This document shows, one piece after another, positions 47,634 to 55,295 of a DNA stretch of 64,000 nucleotides. Under the pieces are notes generated by a model, which made no database searches, was not told the DNA's origin, and was given only the letters and a program-made list of their open reading frames with translations. A program made the position numbers and the translations under genes. This DNA is from Ottelia alismoides (taxonomy: Eukaryota; Streptophyta; Magnoliopsida; Alismatales; Hydrocharitaceae). Numbering within the stretch: the stretch's first letter is position 1; each line of letters begins with the position of its first letter. The stretch is taken from positions 1,486,501-1,550,500 of the forward strand of contig JAZKJV010011400.1 in assembly GCA_037367405.1 (NCBI GenBank), given 5' to 3'.

Positions 47634-47795
47634 AAGAAACCGTGGCTAGCGGGCTAGCGCCAGTCGGCTCGCAGATACTGTGCAGAAAAAACCGTGGCTA
47701 GCGCCAAGCGGCTGGCAGATACTGTACTGAAGAAACCGTGGCTAGCGCCAAGCGGCTCGCAGACGCTGTGCTAAAGAAACCGTGGCTGGCAGATG
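47634..47795. repeat. Tandem array of the GGCGCTAGCC repeat family
   Basis: About three and a half units of roughly 44 bp (the first longer by eight), each starting AAACCGTGGCTAGCGCCAAG and running to CAGATACTG. Unit starts lie near 47634, 47686, 47730 and 47774. The reverse complement (ATCTGCCAG..GCT.GGCGCTAGCC) matches the pair at 62.8 kb. It lies in the 553-bp gap between the M50-HlyD gene and the lipoprotein gene; the rest of that gap shows no gene. Confidence 0.85.
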
Positions 47796-48015
47796 AAACC
47801 GCTCTCTCGTGTGACATTAGGTAAGCAGGGAAATCTATGGCGAGAGACGGGGCTGTAGTGTAGTTGGGGAATCGATTGTTCCGATCATAGCTGCGAAGAC
47901 TACCGTACATTTTGCCCAGGAGACTTCTGTAACCGCAGGCAGGTTTTCTGGCATGACCCAACTCGGCAGTTTCTCCAGAGGGGATTGTCGGGCGATAGCG
48001 TAAAGGATGACGCAG

Positions 48016-48321
48016 ATGAAGCGCGCACTGATGGTTGTGGGACTGGTTGTGACCATGATGGCTGGCACAGGTTGTGTGGCTCGCAACCGGGCATGCAACA
48101 ACTGCAATGGCCCAATTGGTTGCCGTCCTTGCCAAACAGGCTGGCAACGAGGAGGCAGCAGCTACGGTCACATGCTGTCGCACTCGAACTTTCGCAATGG
48201 TGGTGACACAGGCCAGGCTGGCCCCAGCGGTCCGGCCACGGCTCAGGTGGCTTACCCTTATTACACGACCCGCGGCCCACGCGATTTTCTGCTGAACAAT
48301 CCGCCCACGATCGGCCGCTAA
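48016..48321 (+). CDS. Small Cys-rich lipoprotein-like exported protein
   Basis: The 101-residue protein begins with a hydrophobic signal segment (MKRALMVVGLVVTMMAGTGC) ending in a Cys that fits a loose lipobox. Five further cysteines follow close by (ACNNCNG, GCRPC), then a Gly/Ser-rich part and a C-terminal YYTTRGPRDFL motif. AAGGA sits eight bases before the ATG at 48016; the ATG at 48007 lies inside the ribosome site and is unlikely. Function is unknown. Short lipoproteins with the RGPRDFL ending are, from memory, common in planctomycetes. Confidence 0.75.
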   Translation: MKRALMVVGLVVTMMAGTGCVARNRACNNCNGPIGCRPCQTGWQRGGSSYGHMLSHSNFRNGGDTGQAGPSGPATAQVAYPYYTTRGPRDFLLNNPPTIGR

Positions 48322-48554
48322 CCGGATCAAGGGCGTAGCCCGGCACGCTTGCCCGTCGTTGGGGATGAAGTCGGCCAAGAGTGGCCAGCCTACGACTAAA
48401 TCAACAGTCTCTAACCCGACTGGTCTGGCGCTGGCAGATTCAATCCCAGGGGGCACTGGCGGCCGTGTGGCCTGCCAGTGTCGGCTCCACGGTTGTGTGA
48501 GCGGCGGCTTTGCCTTATAGTCGGCGTCTTTCACGATTGGGAAAGCGGTCCGGC

Positions 48555-49379
48555 ATGAGGGTGGTGATTCTTGATAGCGCGGTAGAAGTCAGTCGACGCG
48601 CGGCAGAGCTGTTCGCAGCTACTCTGCAGCGTCGTCCGCAAGCGGTCCTGGGTTTGGCCACGGGCAGCACGCCCTTGGAAACCTATAAGCGGCTGGTGGA
48701 ACTTTATCGCACAGGGCAGATCAGTTTTGCCCAAGCCACCTCATTCAACCTGGACGAGTATGTGGGACTGGCGCCGGATCATTCTCAGTCCTACCATCAC
48801 TTCATGCATTCCAATCTCTTTCAGCACATCGACATGGCGCCGGAGCGTTGTCATGTGCCCAGCGGCCTGGCGGATGATTACTACGAGTACGGCCGCCGTT
48901 ACGAAGAGAGCATTCGAGCCGCTGGTGGCATTGACCTGCAACTGCTGGGCATCGGTAGCGACGGTCACATCGCCTTCAACGAACCTGGCTCGTCGTTGGC
49001 TAGCCGCACGCGATTGAAGGCGTTGACGGCCGAGACACGCCGCGACAATTCTCGATTCTTTGCTTCGCTGGAGGAAGTCCCCAAGTTAGCAGTCACGATG
49101 GGAGTCGGTACAATCCTGGAGGCTCGGCGCATTCTGCTGCTGGCCACCGGCGAGGGCAAAGCCAGCGCGGTGCGCAGTTTCATCGAGGGACCGGTCACTT
49201 CGCAGATTACTGCCTCGGCTTTACAACTGCATCCGGCGGTGACCGTGTTACTGGATCGAGCCGCTGCCGGTTGGCTGGAGCGACGCGACTATTACCTGGA
49301 AGTCGAAGCCGTTCAGCGCGAGTTGGAAATGAACAACCCGCGATTTGTTACTGTTCAATTCGAAAACCTTGGTTCCTAA
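48555..49379 (+). CDS. nagB: Glucosamine-6-phosphate deaminase
   Basis: NagB converts glucosamine 6-phosphate to fructose 6-phosphate and ammonia, feeding amino sugars into glycolysis. The 275-residue protein has the phosphate-binding LATGSTP (34-40), NLDEY with Asp67, and GIGSDGHIAFNEP with Asp136, His138 and Glu143, the residues expected for the catalytic set. The ATG at 48555 gives the standard N-terminus; a TTG at 48510 would add 15 residues. No nagA or transporter is adjacent. The stop is three bases before the rhomboid start, so the two are cotranscribed. Confidence 0.93.
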   Translation: MRVVILDSAVEVSRRAAELFAATLQRRPQAVLGLATGSTPLETYKRLVELYRTGQISFAQATSFNLDEYVGLAPDHSQSYHHFMHSNLFQHIDMAPERCHVPSGLADDYYEYGRRYEESIRAAGGIDLQLLGIGSDGHIAFNEPGSSLASRTRLKALTAETRRDNSRFFASLEEVPKLAVTMGVGTILEARRILLLATGEGKASAVRSFIEGPVTSQITASALQLHPAVTVLLDRAAAGWLERRDYYLEVEAVQRELEMNNPRFVTVQFENLGS

Positions 49380-49382
49380 GCG

Positions 49383-50342
49383 ATGCGATACCTGGCAGAA
49401 GTTGAAGGCAAGCAGCCAGCAGAAGCTTTTGTGGCTTACCTGATTACGCAATCGGTCGCTACGCATATCGAAGCCTCGCCGCGCCGGGCCGATGTTTGGG
49501 AGATCTGGATTCGCGACGAGGACTCGCTGCCTCAAGCGCGTCAAGCGTACGAGGCCTTTGTCGCCCAGCCTAATCATCCAATGTATATCGATGCCATTCC
49601 GGCTGCGCGACAGATCATCAAGGAGAAACAGCAGGCCAGCCAGGCCGCTACGAAACAGATTCGCCGGGTCGAGTATCGTGGCTCGGCTACATCGCTGACC
49701 GGTGGACGCATGCCACCCCTGACGCTGACCCTGGTGGTGCTCTGTATTGCCGTCTCGCTGTTATCAAACTTTTATCGCCCGCGCCCCGATTCTAAACTGG
49801 GTATCCAGATCGTCGAGAAGCTCAGCTTTGTTTCTCACAAACAATACACGATCAGCAATGGCGATCCGGCGGCGGATCTGAAGCGTGGAGAGTTTTGGCG
49901 AATCATTACGCCCATCTTTTTGCATGGAGATCCCTTGCACCTGGCGATGAACATGTTGGCCTTGGTGACCTTGGGCCGAGTGGCCGAGCGCATCGTAGGG
50001 ACCGGCAGGTTCGGAGTAATGGTGCTGGTGTTGGCTGCCTTGCCAATGATGCTGGCCTGCTTGACACCTGTCGGTTCTCCCTTCGGCGGATCACCCTTTA
50101 CGATCGGTATCTCGGGCGTGGTCTATGGCCTGGTCAGCTACCTATGGGTGACAGCCCAATTGCGACCGGAGCTAGGCTTTCGCGTTCCCAATGCCATGAT
50201 TGGCTTTCTGCTGCTGGTGGTCGTCTTGGGCTTTGCCGAAGTCATCAAGGGCTTGAGCAACTGGGCGCACTTGGGCGGCTTCGTCGTTGGCCTGGCCATT
50301 GCCGTGCTCCCGTTGTTATCGCGCGGCGGCAATCGGCGATAA
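49383..50342 (+). CDS. Rhomboid intramembrane serine protease
   Basis: The 319-residue protein has an N-terminal cytosolic domain (about 1-75) like the GlpG N-domain, then six or so membrane helices. It shows HGDPLHLAMN (His181, His186, Asn190), the catalytic Ser244 in GISGVVYG and the catalytic His296 in NWAHLGGFVVG, the classic rhomboid dyad. It cleaves transmembrane segments of unknown substrates. Its ATG follows the nagB stop by three bases, so translation is probably coupled. The pairing with an amino-sugar enzyme has no obvious biochemical reason. Confidence 0.93.
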   Translation: MRYLAEVEGKQPAEAFVAYLITQSVATHIEASPRRADVWEIWIRDEDSLPQARQAYEAFVAQPNHPMYIDAIPAARQIIKEKQQASQAATKQIRRVEYRGSATSLTGGRMPPLTLTLVVLCIAVSLLSNFYRPRPDSKLGIQIVEKLSFVSHKQYTISNGDPAADLKRGEFWRIITPIFLHGDPLHLAMNMLALVTLGRVAERIVGTGRFGVMVLVLAALPMMLACLTPVGSPFGGSPFTIGISGVVYGLVSYLWVTAQLRPELGFRVPNAMIGFLLLVVVLGFAEVIKGLSNWAHLGGFVVGLAIAVLPLLSRGGNRR

Positions 50343-50370
50343 CAACCAGACTGTTGAGCTTCCCAAAGTC

Positions 50371-51021
50371 TTACGGCGCTGTTGGATAAAGACCATCAAA
50401 CCAAGGCGCCGGCTGATAGGGCGGCACCAGCGGCCAGGCTTGCGAGCCTGGATAGCCCCCCGGGTATGGATACATGCCAGGATATGGATTGCCAGCAGGG
50501 TTTGGATAAGCCCCAGGTCCTACTGGCAATCCAGGTCCTATCGGTCCAACTGGCATTTGCCCACCAGGCATTTGACCAATGGGTGCTTGACCAACGGGCA
50601 CCTGCCCAGCGGGCGGTGCGGGCCATGGGCCGAACTGGTTGTTCTGGTTGAAGTTGCTCCACACGTTGGGCACTGGTGGTCCCCATTGTTGATAAGGCAT
50701 ACCATAAGGTCGAAACGGGAATCGCCAATGTTCGTATGGCATCACCGGTCGGCCCCACTCATGGACGATATGTAGATTGTCTGCCGTCGTGCTGCCTTGA
50801 ATCGTGCTGCGGTAATGACGATAGCCGCTACGCACCAGGTTGCCTTGATCGGGCGAGGGCGGCTGAACCGGGCTGGCGTATTGATCGACGCGCATGCCAG
50901 TTTGAGGGTCATGCGTATAGGTCGAGCGCCAAGTCAACCAGTCGTCTGCTCGACCAGTTTGGTACAAACAGCCAACCAGGCACAGGGTCAAAACGCGGCT
51001 GAGATGAGAGGTGTGGTTCAT
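50371..51021 (-). CDS. Secreted Pro/Gly-rich low-complexity protein
   Basis: A 216-residue product with a signal peptide (about 1-25, ending GRA). The first half contains DDWLTWRSTYTHDPQTGMRVDQY and NLHIVHEWGRP. The second half is a Pro-, Gly- and Gln-rich tail with repeats such as GQMPGGQMPVGPIGP and PYPGMYPYPGGYPG. The composition suggests a flexible exported or wall-associated protein. Frame bias over the non-repetitive half supports a real gene. Function is unknown. Confidence 0.7.
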   Translation of the reverse strand: MNHTSHLSRVLTLCLVGCLYQTGRADDWLTWRSTYTHDPQTGMRVDQYASPVQPPSPDQGNLVRSGYRHYRSTIQGSTTADNLHIVHEWGRPVMPYEHWRFPFRPYGMPYQQWGPPVPNVWSNFNQNNQFGPWPAPPAGQVPVGQAPIGQMPGGQMPVGPIGPGLPVGPGAYPNPAGNPYPGMYPYPGGYPGSQAWPLVPPYQPAPWFDGLYPTAP

Positions 51022-51277
51022 ACCTCTTCAGCCTAATCACCGCGCTGCCTGCCACCAAGAAAAAACACACTTTTCGAAGATCGCGCGGCGGCTGCCGTCG
51101 CTTTGTAACGATTGTTGCAGCACAGTAGCCACCGTCGCGTAGCCACCGCCTGCCAGATGGTGGACGCGAACGTTAACGCCTTCCACCACTTGGCAGTGGT
51201 GGCTACGAATAATGCCTTCCACCACTTGGCAGTGGTGGCTACGAAGACGCTGGCAGTGGTGGCTAGGAGGACGCTGG
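51022..51277. repeat. Multi-unit GTAGCCACC-family repeat region
   Basis: 51124-51269 holds an expanded version: GTAGCCACCG twice on the left, then TTCCACCACTTGGCAGTGGT and GGTGGCTACGAA repeated about two and a half times on the right. The arms can pair in several registers. It lies between two same-strand genes. Confidence 0.8.
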
Positions 51278-53113
51278 CTAGGGTTCGGTGTCTTCGGCGT
51301 TCTTGCGAGGTGGCCGCACGTCCTCGGGTTTGATGTCGTAGAGAGCCAGGTGGCGATAGTAGACTTCCAGGCAATAGATGGTGAAGCAAGTCGTATAGAG
51401 CCGACCGCCGGAGGGACCGAACTGATCGTTGCTGGGATCCCAACTGCCAGCCTCCGCGCCTTTCTTCTCCTGCAGCTTGGGCAAGACGACTTTCATCTTG
51501 TCGTTCCAAGTCGTCCAAGCTTTGCCTCCCACGTGATGCAGGACTTGCGTGGCATAGTACCAGTAATAGACGCTGAACATGGGTGCGTCGATATCAGGCG
51601 CATTGGGCAACAGATCGACTTCAATGGCGCGCTGCAATGCCGGATGCGAAGCGGGCCAGCCCAAGTATTGGCGACAGAGCAAGCCTTCGGCTGTCATCGA
51701 TAAAGTAGGCGGTTCAGGCCGCTGATAGGAGTAACGCGCACCGTAGTCATGAGCGACATCCTCCAGATATTCACCGACGCTGCGAATGACCTTCTCACTC
51801 GGTTCCAGGCCAGCCATCTTGGCGGTCATCAAGGACATCAGATACCAACCTGTGACTGACAGGTCAGAATCCTCTCTGGGTTCGTAGCGCCAGCCCTTTT
51901 GTTTGCCTTGTGCCCATTCAGCAAACTTGATCGCCTGGGCAGCAGGCGTGCGCAGCTTCGAATCACCCGTCATGCCATAGGCTTCGCAAACCGTGATCGT
52001 AGCCAAGGCTTGCGAATACATCTGGTTATGCGATGGTTCACCACCGGCAAAGAAACCTTCTTTATCTTGGCGACGCAGCAGAAAGTTCAAGCCTCGCTCG
52101 ACAACTTGTTGATACTCGCCCGGTGCCTTATGCGTATGACCATCACCCAGAAAGGCATTCAGAGCCATGGCGGTAGCGGCCGTGCGATCTTCGTTGGCTG
52201 CGCCATCGTTGTAGGGACGGACCAGGCTCCAGCCGCCATCGGGCAGTTGGTTATAAGCCAACCATTTCAAACCGGCAGCCACTGCGGCTTGCGTTTCACC
52301 AGTGCCGCCGAATTTACCCAGCAGCGCACCTTTGAGCGAACCGGTGCGACCAGCCAGACCGTTGGAAATACTTAACTCATCCAGAGCCGAGGCTGCTCCA
52401 TCGCCGGCATTGCGATTGGCAGTAAGTGTCGAGCTGACTGCGTTAGGATTGAACTCCATGTCGGGCGCATTGAGCACCAGGCTGGACATCGGTAGTTCAA
52501 TCTCTTCCAAGGAGACGTCGCTACCGGCAGGCACTGGTGTGAACTCCACCGCCCCTTGGCCGCCTTCGACAAAGGAACCATCCAGAACCTGTAGCTGCTC
52601 ACTGGCCATTTGCGCGATTGGTATCAGGGCCAGAATCAGGAGCAGACCGACGTGTACCAAGAAGCTGACCATCCAGGCGGGCAGTTCGCGCTTATGTTCG
52701 TCCTCACTGGCCTGGGCCCCCGCATCGCGCACTTGCACAAACCGCAACCAGATCGATTCGACCAGGTCATAACCGGGCAACTTGCGCAGCCAATCCCACT
52801 TGCGCGCCCGCTGACGTTTGATCAGTTGCATGCGAGAGCGAATAGTAGCTTCACTTCCCGGCAGTGGGTTGGTCGTGGGCTTGGACACTCGCGATGGCTG
52901 TATGGCCGGCGCGGTCGAAGATGGCGGCACCACGTTGGCAGAGCGCAGCGGGCTGGTCGTTTGCGGAACGATCGGAGGAGGCGGCGGTGGTGGTACTGGC
53001 GGCGAAAGCGAAGGGGCCACAGGCGGAGGGACAGGTATCGACCCTTGAGCGTTTTCCGGCCAGGAAACGCCCGACACTTGCCGTTCCGGCGGTGTGGGTG
53101 CGGGTCGCGACAT
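51278..53113 (-). CDS. Membrane-anchored prenyltransferase/squalene-cyclase-repeat protein
   Basis: The product has about 611 residues. The N-terminal 85 are very Pro-rich (SPPVPPPPPPP), followed by a basic cytosolic segment and one transmembrane helix (WMVSFLVHVGLLLILALIPIAQM). The C-terminal 330 residues carry alpha-toroid repeats of the prenyltransferase type, with QLPDGGWS, RRQDKEGFF and TGWYLMSLM. The usual cyclase DxDD motif is not seen, so it may bind rather than convert substrates. The ATG at 53113 is chosen; a GTG at 53173 abuts AAGGA too closely to use it. Its function is unknown. Confidence 0.8.
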   Translation of the reverse strand: MSRPAPTPPERQVSGVSWPENAQGSIPVPPPVAPSLSPPVPPPPPPPIVPQTTSPLRSANVVPPSSTAPAIQPSRVSKPTTNPLPGSEATIRSRMQLIKRQRARKWDWLRKLPGYDLVESIWLRFVQVRDAGAQASEDEHKRELPAWMVSFLVHVGLLLILALIPIAQMASEQLQVLDGSFVEGGQGAVEFTPVPAGSDVSLEEIELPMSSLVLNAPDMEFNPNAVSSTLTANRNAGDGAASALDELSISNGLAGRTGSLKGALLGKFGGTGETQAAVAAGLKWLAYNQLPDGGWSLVRPYNDGAANEDRTAATAMALNAFLGDGHTHKAPGEYQQVVERGLNFLLRRQDKEGFFAGGEPSHNQMYSQALATITVCEAYGMTGDSKLRTPAAQAIKFAEWAQGKQKGWRYEPREDSDLSVTGWYLMSLMTAKMAGLEPSEKVIRSVGEYLEDVAHDYGARYSYQRPEPPTLSMTAEGLLCRQYLGWPASHPALQRAIEVDLLPNAPDIDAPMFSVYYWYYATQVLHHVGGKAWTTWNDKMKVVLPKLQEKKGAEAGSWDPSNDQFGPSGGRLYTTCFTIYCLEVYYRHLALYDIKPEDVRPPRKNAEDTEP

Positions 53114-53239
53114 GCTTGTCCACTCGTCGAGAGTTGAAAGTCCTAGATTTCCGAGGGAGATTTCACCGGGCACTCCTTACTCTATCGTACCAGTAACCTG
53201 TAGTTTTTCCTAATGCGCAACTTCCTAGTCAATCGTGGC

Positions 53240-53392
53240 TGGATGCACTCGGCCTAGCCGGATGCATTCCGCCTGGCTAGATGCACCCCGCATGCCAGCG
53301 CTGGCGCTTCCGAGAGCCCGCCCCAAAGCAACTAGCAGATGGAGATTTGAAATCTGAAATCTGAAATCTGAGATCGGAGATCGGAGAGGGCG
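53240..53392. repeat. Short tandem repeats upstream of the prenyltransferase-repeat gene
   Basis: Two low-order arrays lie in the 359-bp gap. About 53240-53297 has three degenerate units of GGATGCATTCCGCCTGGC type. Then 53348-53382 has five heptamers, TGAAATC three times, then TGAGATC and GGAGATC. Confidence 0.8.
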
Positions 53393-53403
53393 GATCTTGG
53401 CGG

Positions 53404-53443
53404 TGGGAGAGAAGCGAATCTGGGTCGATTCGCTTCTCTCCCA
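53404..53443 (-). terminator. Long hairpin after the HtrA-type gene
   Basis: GGGAGAGAAGCGAATC (53405-53420) pairs perfectly with 53427-53442 across six bases, and one more pair extends the stem. It lies 30 bases past the htrA-like stop on its strand. It has no T tract. Confidence 0.65.
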
Positions 53444-53472
53444 ACTCATATCCCTCCCGGGAAATTCGACAT

Positions 53473-54825
53473 TTAGCGGATCGACTGACGCGTCAAGTCC
53501 AGCGTACCGTAGAAGACACCATTGCCACGAATGATGCGGAACTTGGGTTTTCGCGATTGCTTGAGCTCACTGGAGTTCAAGATCCACTCCAGATCTTTGA
53601 AGTTGGGCGTTTGCCAATCGAGCAAGCCAACCAGGATGTCGCCTCGTTCGAGCTGGGCCAACTGAGCCGGACTATTGGGTCGCACGCTCTCGACCACCAG
53701 GCCACCACCGTAGCTGGCATCAACCGATTTGACTTGCTGCGCATCGGCTGGCTTCAGCTTCAATCCCAACAAGCTCCAGGTCACCCCGCCTGGCTCTTGG
53801 TTGCGAGCCGATACCAGGCTGACGCTGGTTGAGGGCCGTTGGGTGCTGACCAGTTTTTCAACTTTCGATGCCCCAGCATGCTCCACTTCGATCTCGACAG
53901 CCGAACCGGGCGTGTGATCCAGCAGAGCCAGTTCATACTCCAAACGATTCTTGACTTCGTGTCGCCCTACGCGTTTGACCACGTCACCACTGGCAAACGC
54001 CTCGCCGCTGCGAACTCGCGAGATGCAGACTTCACAATGTCCCTCGCGAGATACTGTGCGGACTTCTAAAGGTACATCGACATTGTGACTGCGTTGAATC
54101 AGCGTAGCGGCCACATCCAGCGCTTTGTCGACGGGAATTGCAAACCCAATTCCTTGTGCTCCCACGCGAACGGCAGCGTTCAGGCCAATCATATGGCCAT
54201 CGATATTAACCAGTGGTCCACCCGAGTTACCGGGATTGATGCTGGCGTCGGTCTGAATCAGATCTTCATATTCTTGGACGCCGTTGACCGGGATATCGCG
54301 ATGCAAGGCACTGATGATGCCTTCGGTAACGGTGTGTTGATAGCCAAACGGATTGCCGATAGCGACAACTTTTTCGCCGCGCATCAAGTCCGATGAGGTA
54401 CCGAACTTGATAACCGGCACAGGCCGCGAGGCATCGATCTTGACCAAGGCCAGATCGGTGCTGGGATCGTGGGCAATCGCGTTGCCGATGTACTTGCTGC
54501 CATCGTGCAAGGTTACCTCGATGCGGGCGACGTCTTGCACGACGTGCTGATTGGTCAGAATGTATCCGCGTGAATCGATGATCACGCCTGAGCCCATGCC
54601 ATTGACTTGTTGCGGCTCACCCGCACCTTTGCCACTGGGCTTGTTGCCTTCAATGTTGACCACAGCGGGTTCGGCGGCCCGGATGGCTCGTACAGTATCG
54701 GTCTGACGCTGAGAAGTCGTTGATTGAGCCCAAGCCGAGGTCGGCATTGCCTGAACCCCAACTCCGGCCACCAAAGCTGCCAGCGCAGCGGATGCCTTAC
54801 GCAATCGCTTCTGTGTATAAAACAT
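53473..54825 (-). CDS. HtrA/DegP-type periplasmic serine protease with PDZ domains
   Basis: The product has 451 residues. The signal peptide ends near SAWA (about 33). The trypsin-like domain has His94 (TNQHVV), Asp124 (STDLALVK) and Ser201 (NPGNSGGPL), the full triad. Two PDZ-like regions follow; the second includes GGLVVESVRPNSPAQLAQLERGDIL. Such proteases degrade or refold damaged envelope proteins. The ATG at 54825 is chosen because GGAAGG lies just upstream and the signal peptide then starts correctly; upstream codons to 54903 add a non-signal leader. Its C-terminal half is less conserved than in DegP. Confidence 0.92.
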   Translation of the reverse strand: MFYTQKRLRKASAALAALVAGVGVQAMPTSAWAQSTTSQRQTDTVRAIRAAEPAVVNIEGNKPSGKGAGEPQQVNGMGSGVIIDSRGYILTNQHVVQDVARIEVTLHDGSKYIGNAIAHDPSTDLALVKIDASRPVPVIKFGTSSDLMRGEKVVAIGNPFGYQHTVTEGIISALHRDIPVNGVQEYEDLIQTDASINPGNSGGPLVNIDGHMIGLNAAVRVGAQGIGFAIPVDKALDVAATLIQRSHNVDVPLEVRTVSREGHCEVCISRVRSGEAFASGDVVKRVGRHEVKNRLEYELALLDHTPGSAVEIEVEHAGASKVEKLVSTQRPSTSVSLVSARNQEPGGVTWSLLGLKLKPADAQQVKSVDASYGGGLVVESVRPNSPAQLAQLERGDILVGLLDWQTPNFKDLEWILNSSELKQSRKPKFRIIRGNGVFYGTLDLTRQSIR

Positions 54826-54903
54826 CGACGCCCTTCCAGGCGAGTCCAGCGGGTCATCTGATAACAATGCCCGTTGCGGACAGACACTGCTACTAACCAC
54901 CAC

Positions 54904-55295
54904 ACATTACGCGGGACTGTGGTGGCATGCCGGTTGAATCGGTCGCTCGCAATAGACCGCTTAAACCACCAATCCGTCGTCCGTAAGAAGTGCCCATATT
55001 GACACTATGACAAGCCAGGCAAGCTTTGCTTAATGCGGCAGATGATCTAGCCCGCTATCGAAGACTAACGTCTCACATTCTACCCAGCTTAACCAGACGG
55101 ACGCTCCACGCCTGAGGACAGACGCTCTACGGGAGCACGAGGCTCCGGCCGAGCCTTCTCTAAGGGAGGGCGAGGCTCCGGCCGAGCCTTCGGCTTGGAG
55201 CGCGGAGGTAGATTCATTGGAGAGCCACTGCGCCCACTATCTGGTCGGTGGGTGTGAAGTGAGTTTGGTCAGCAGGCGCTCAGCGTCTGAGGCAT
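54904..55295. repeat. Intergenic region with a partial, doubled 180-bp family end
   Basis: About 55131-55220 contains two successive copies of the element's opening (GCACGAGGCTCCGGCCGAGC and GGGAGGGCGAGGCTCCGGCC) and then AGATTCATTGG, after which the match is lost. The rest, from 54904 to 55130, shows no gene. Promoters for the htrA-like gene may lie in it. Confidence 0.7.

Noticed and set aside
47634..47795. Tandem 44-bp units as a possible CRISPR array
   Set aside because: There are no unique spacers between conserved repeats and no cas genes; the whole unit is repeated.
47698..48534. Minus-strand open frame (278 codons) across the lipoprotein gene
   Set aside because: It runs through the tandem repeat array and antisense to the lipoprotein gene, which has a good ribosome site and signal sequence.
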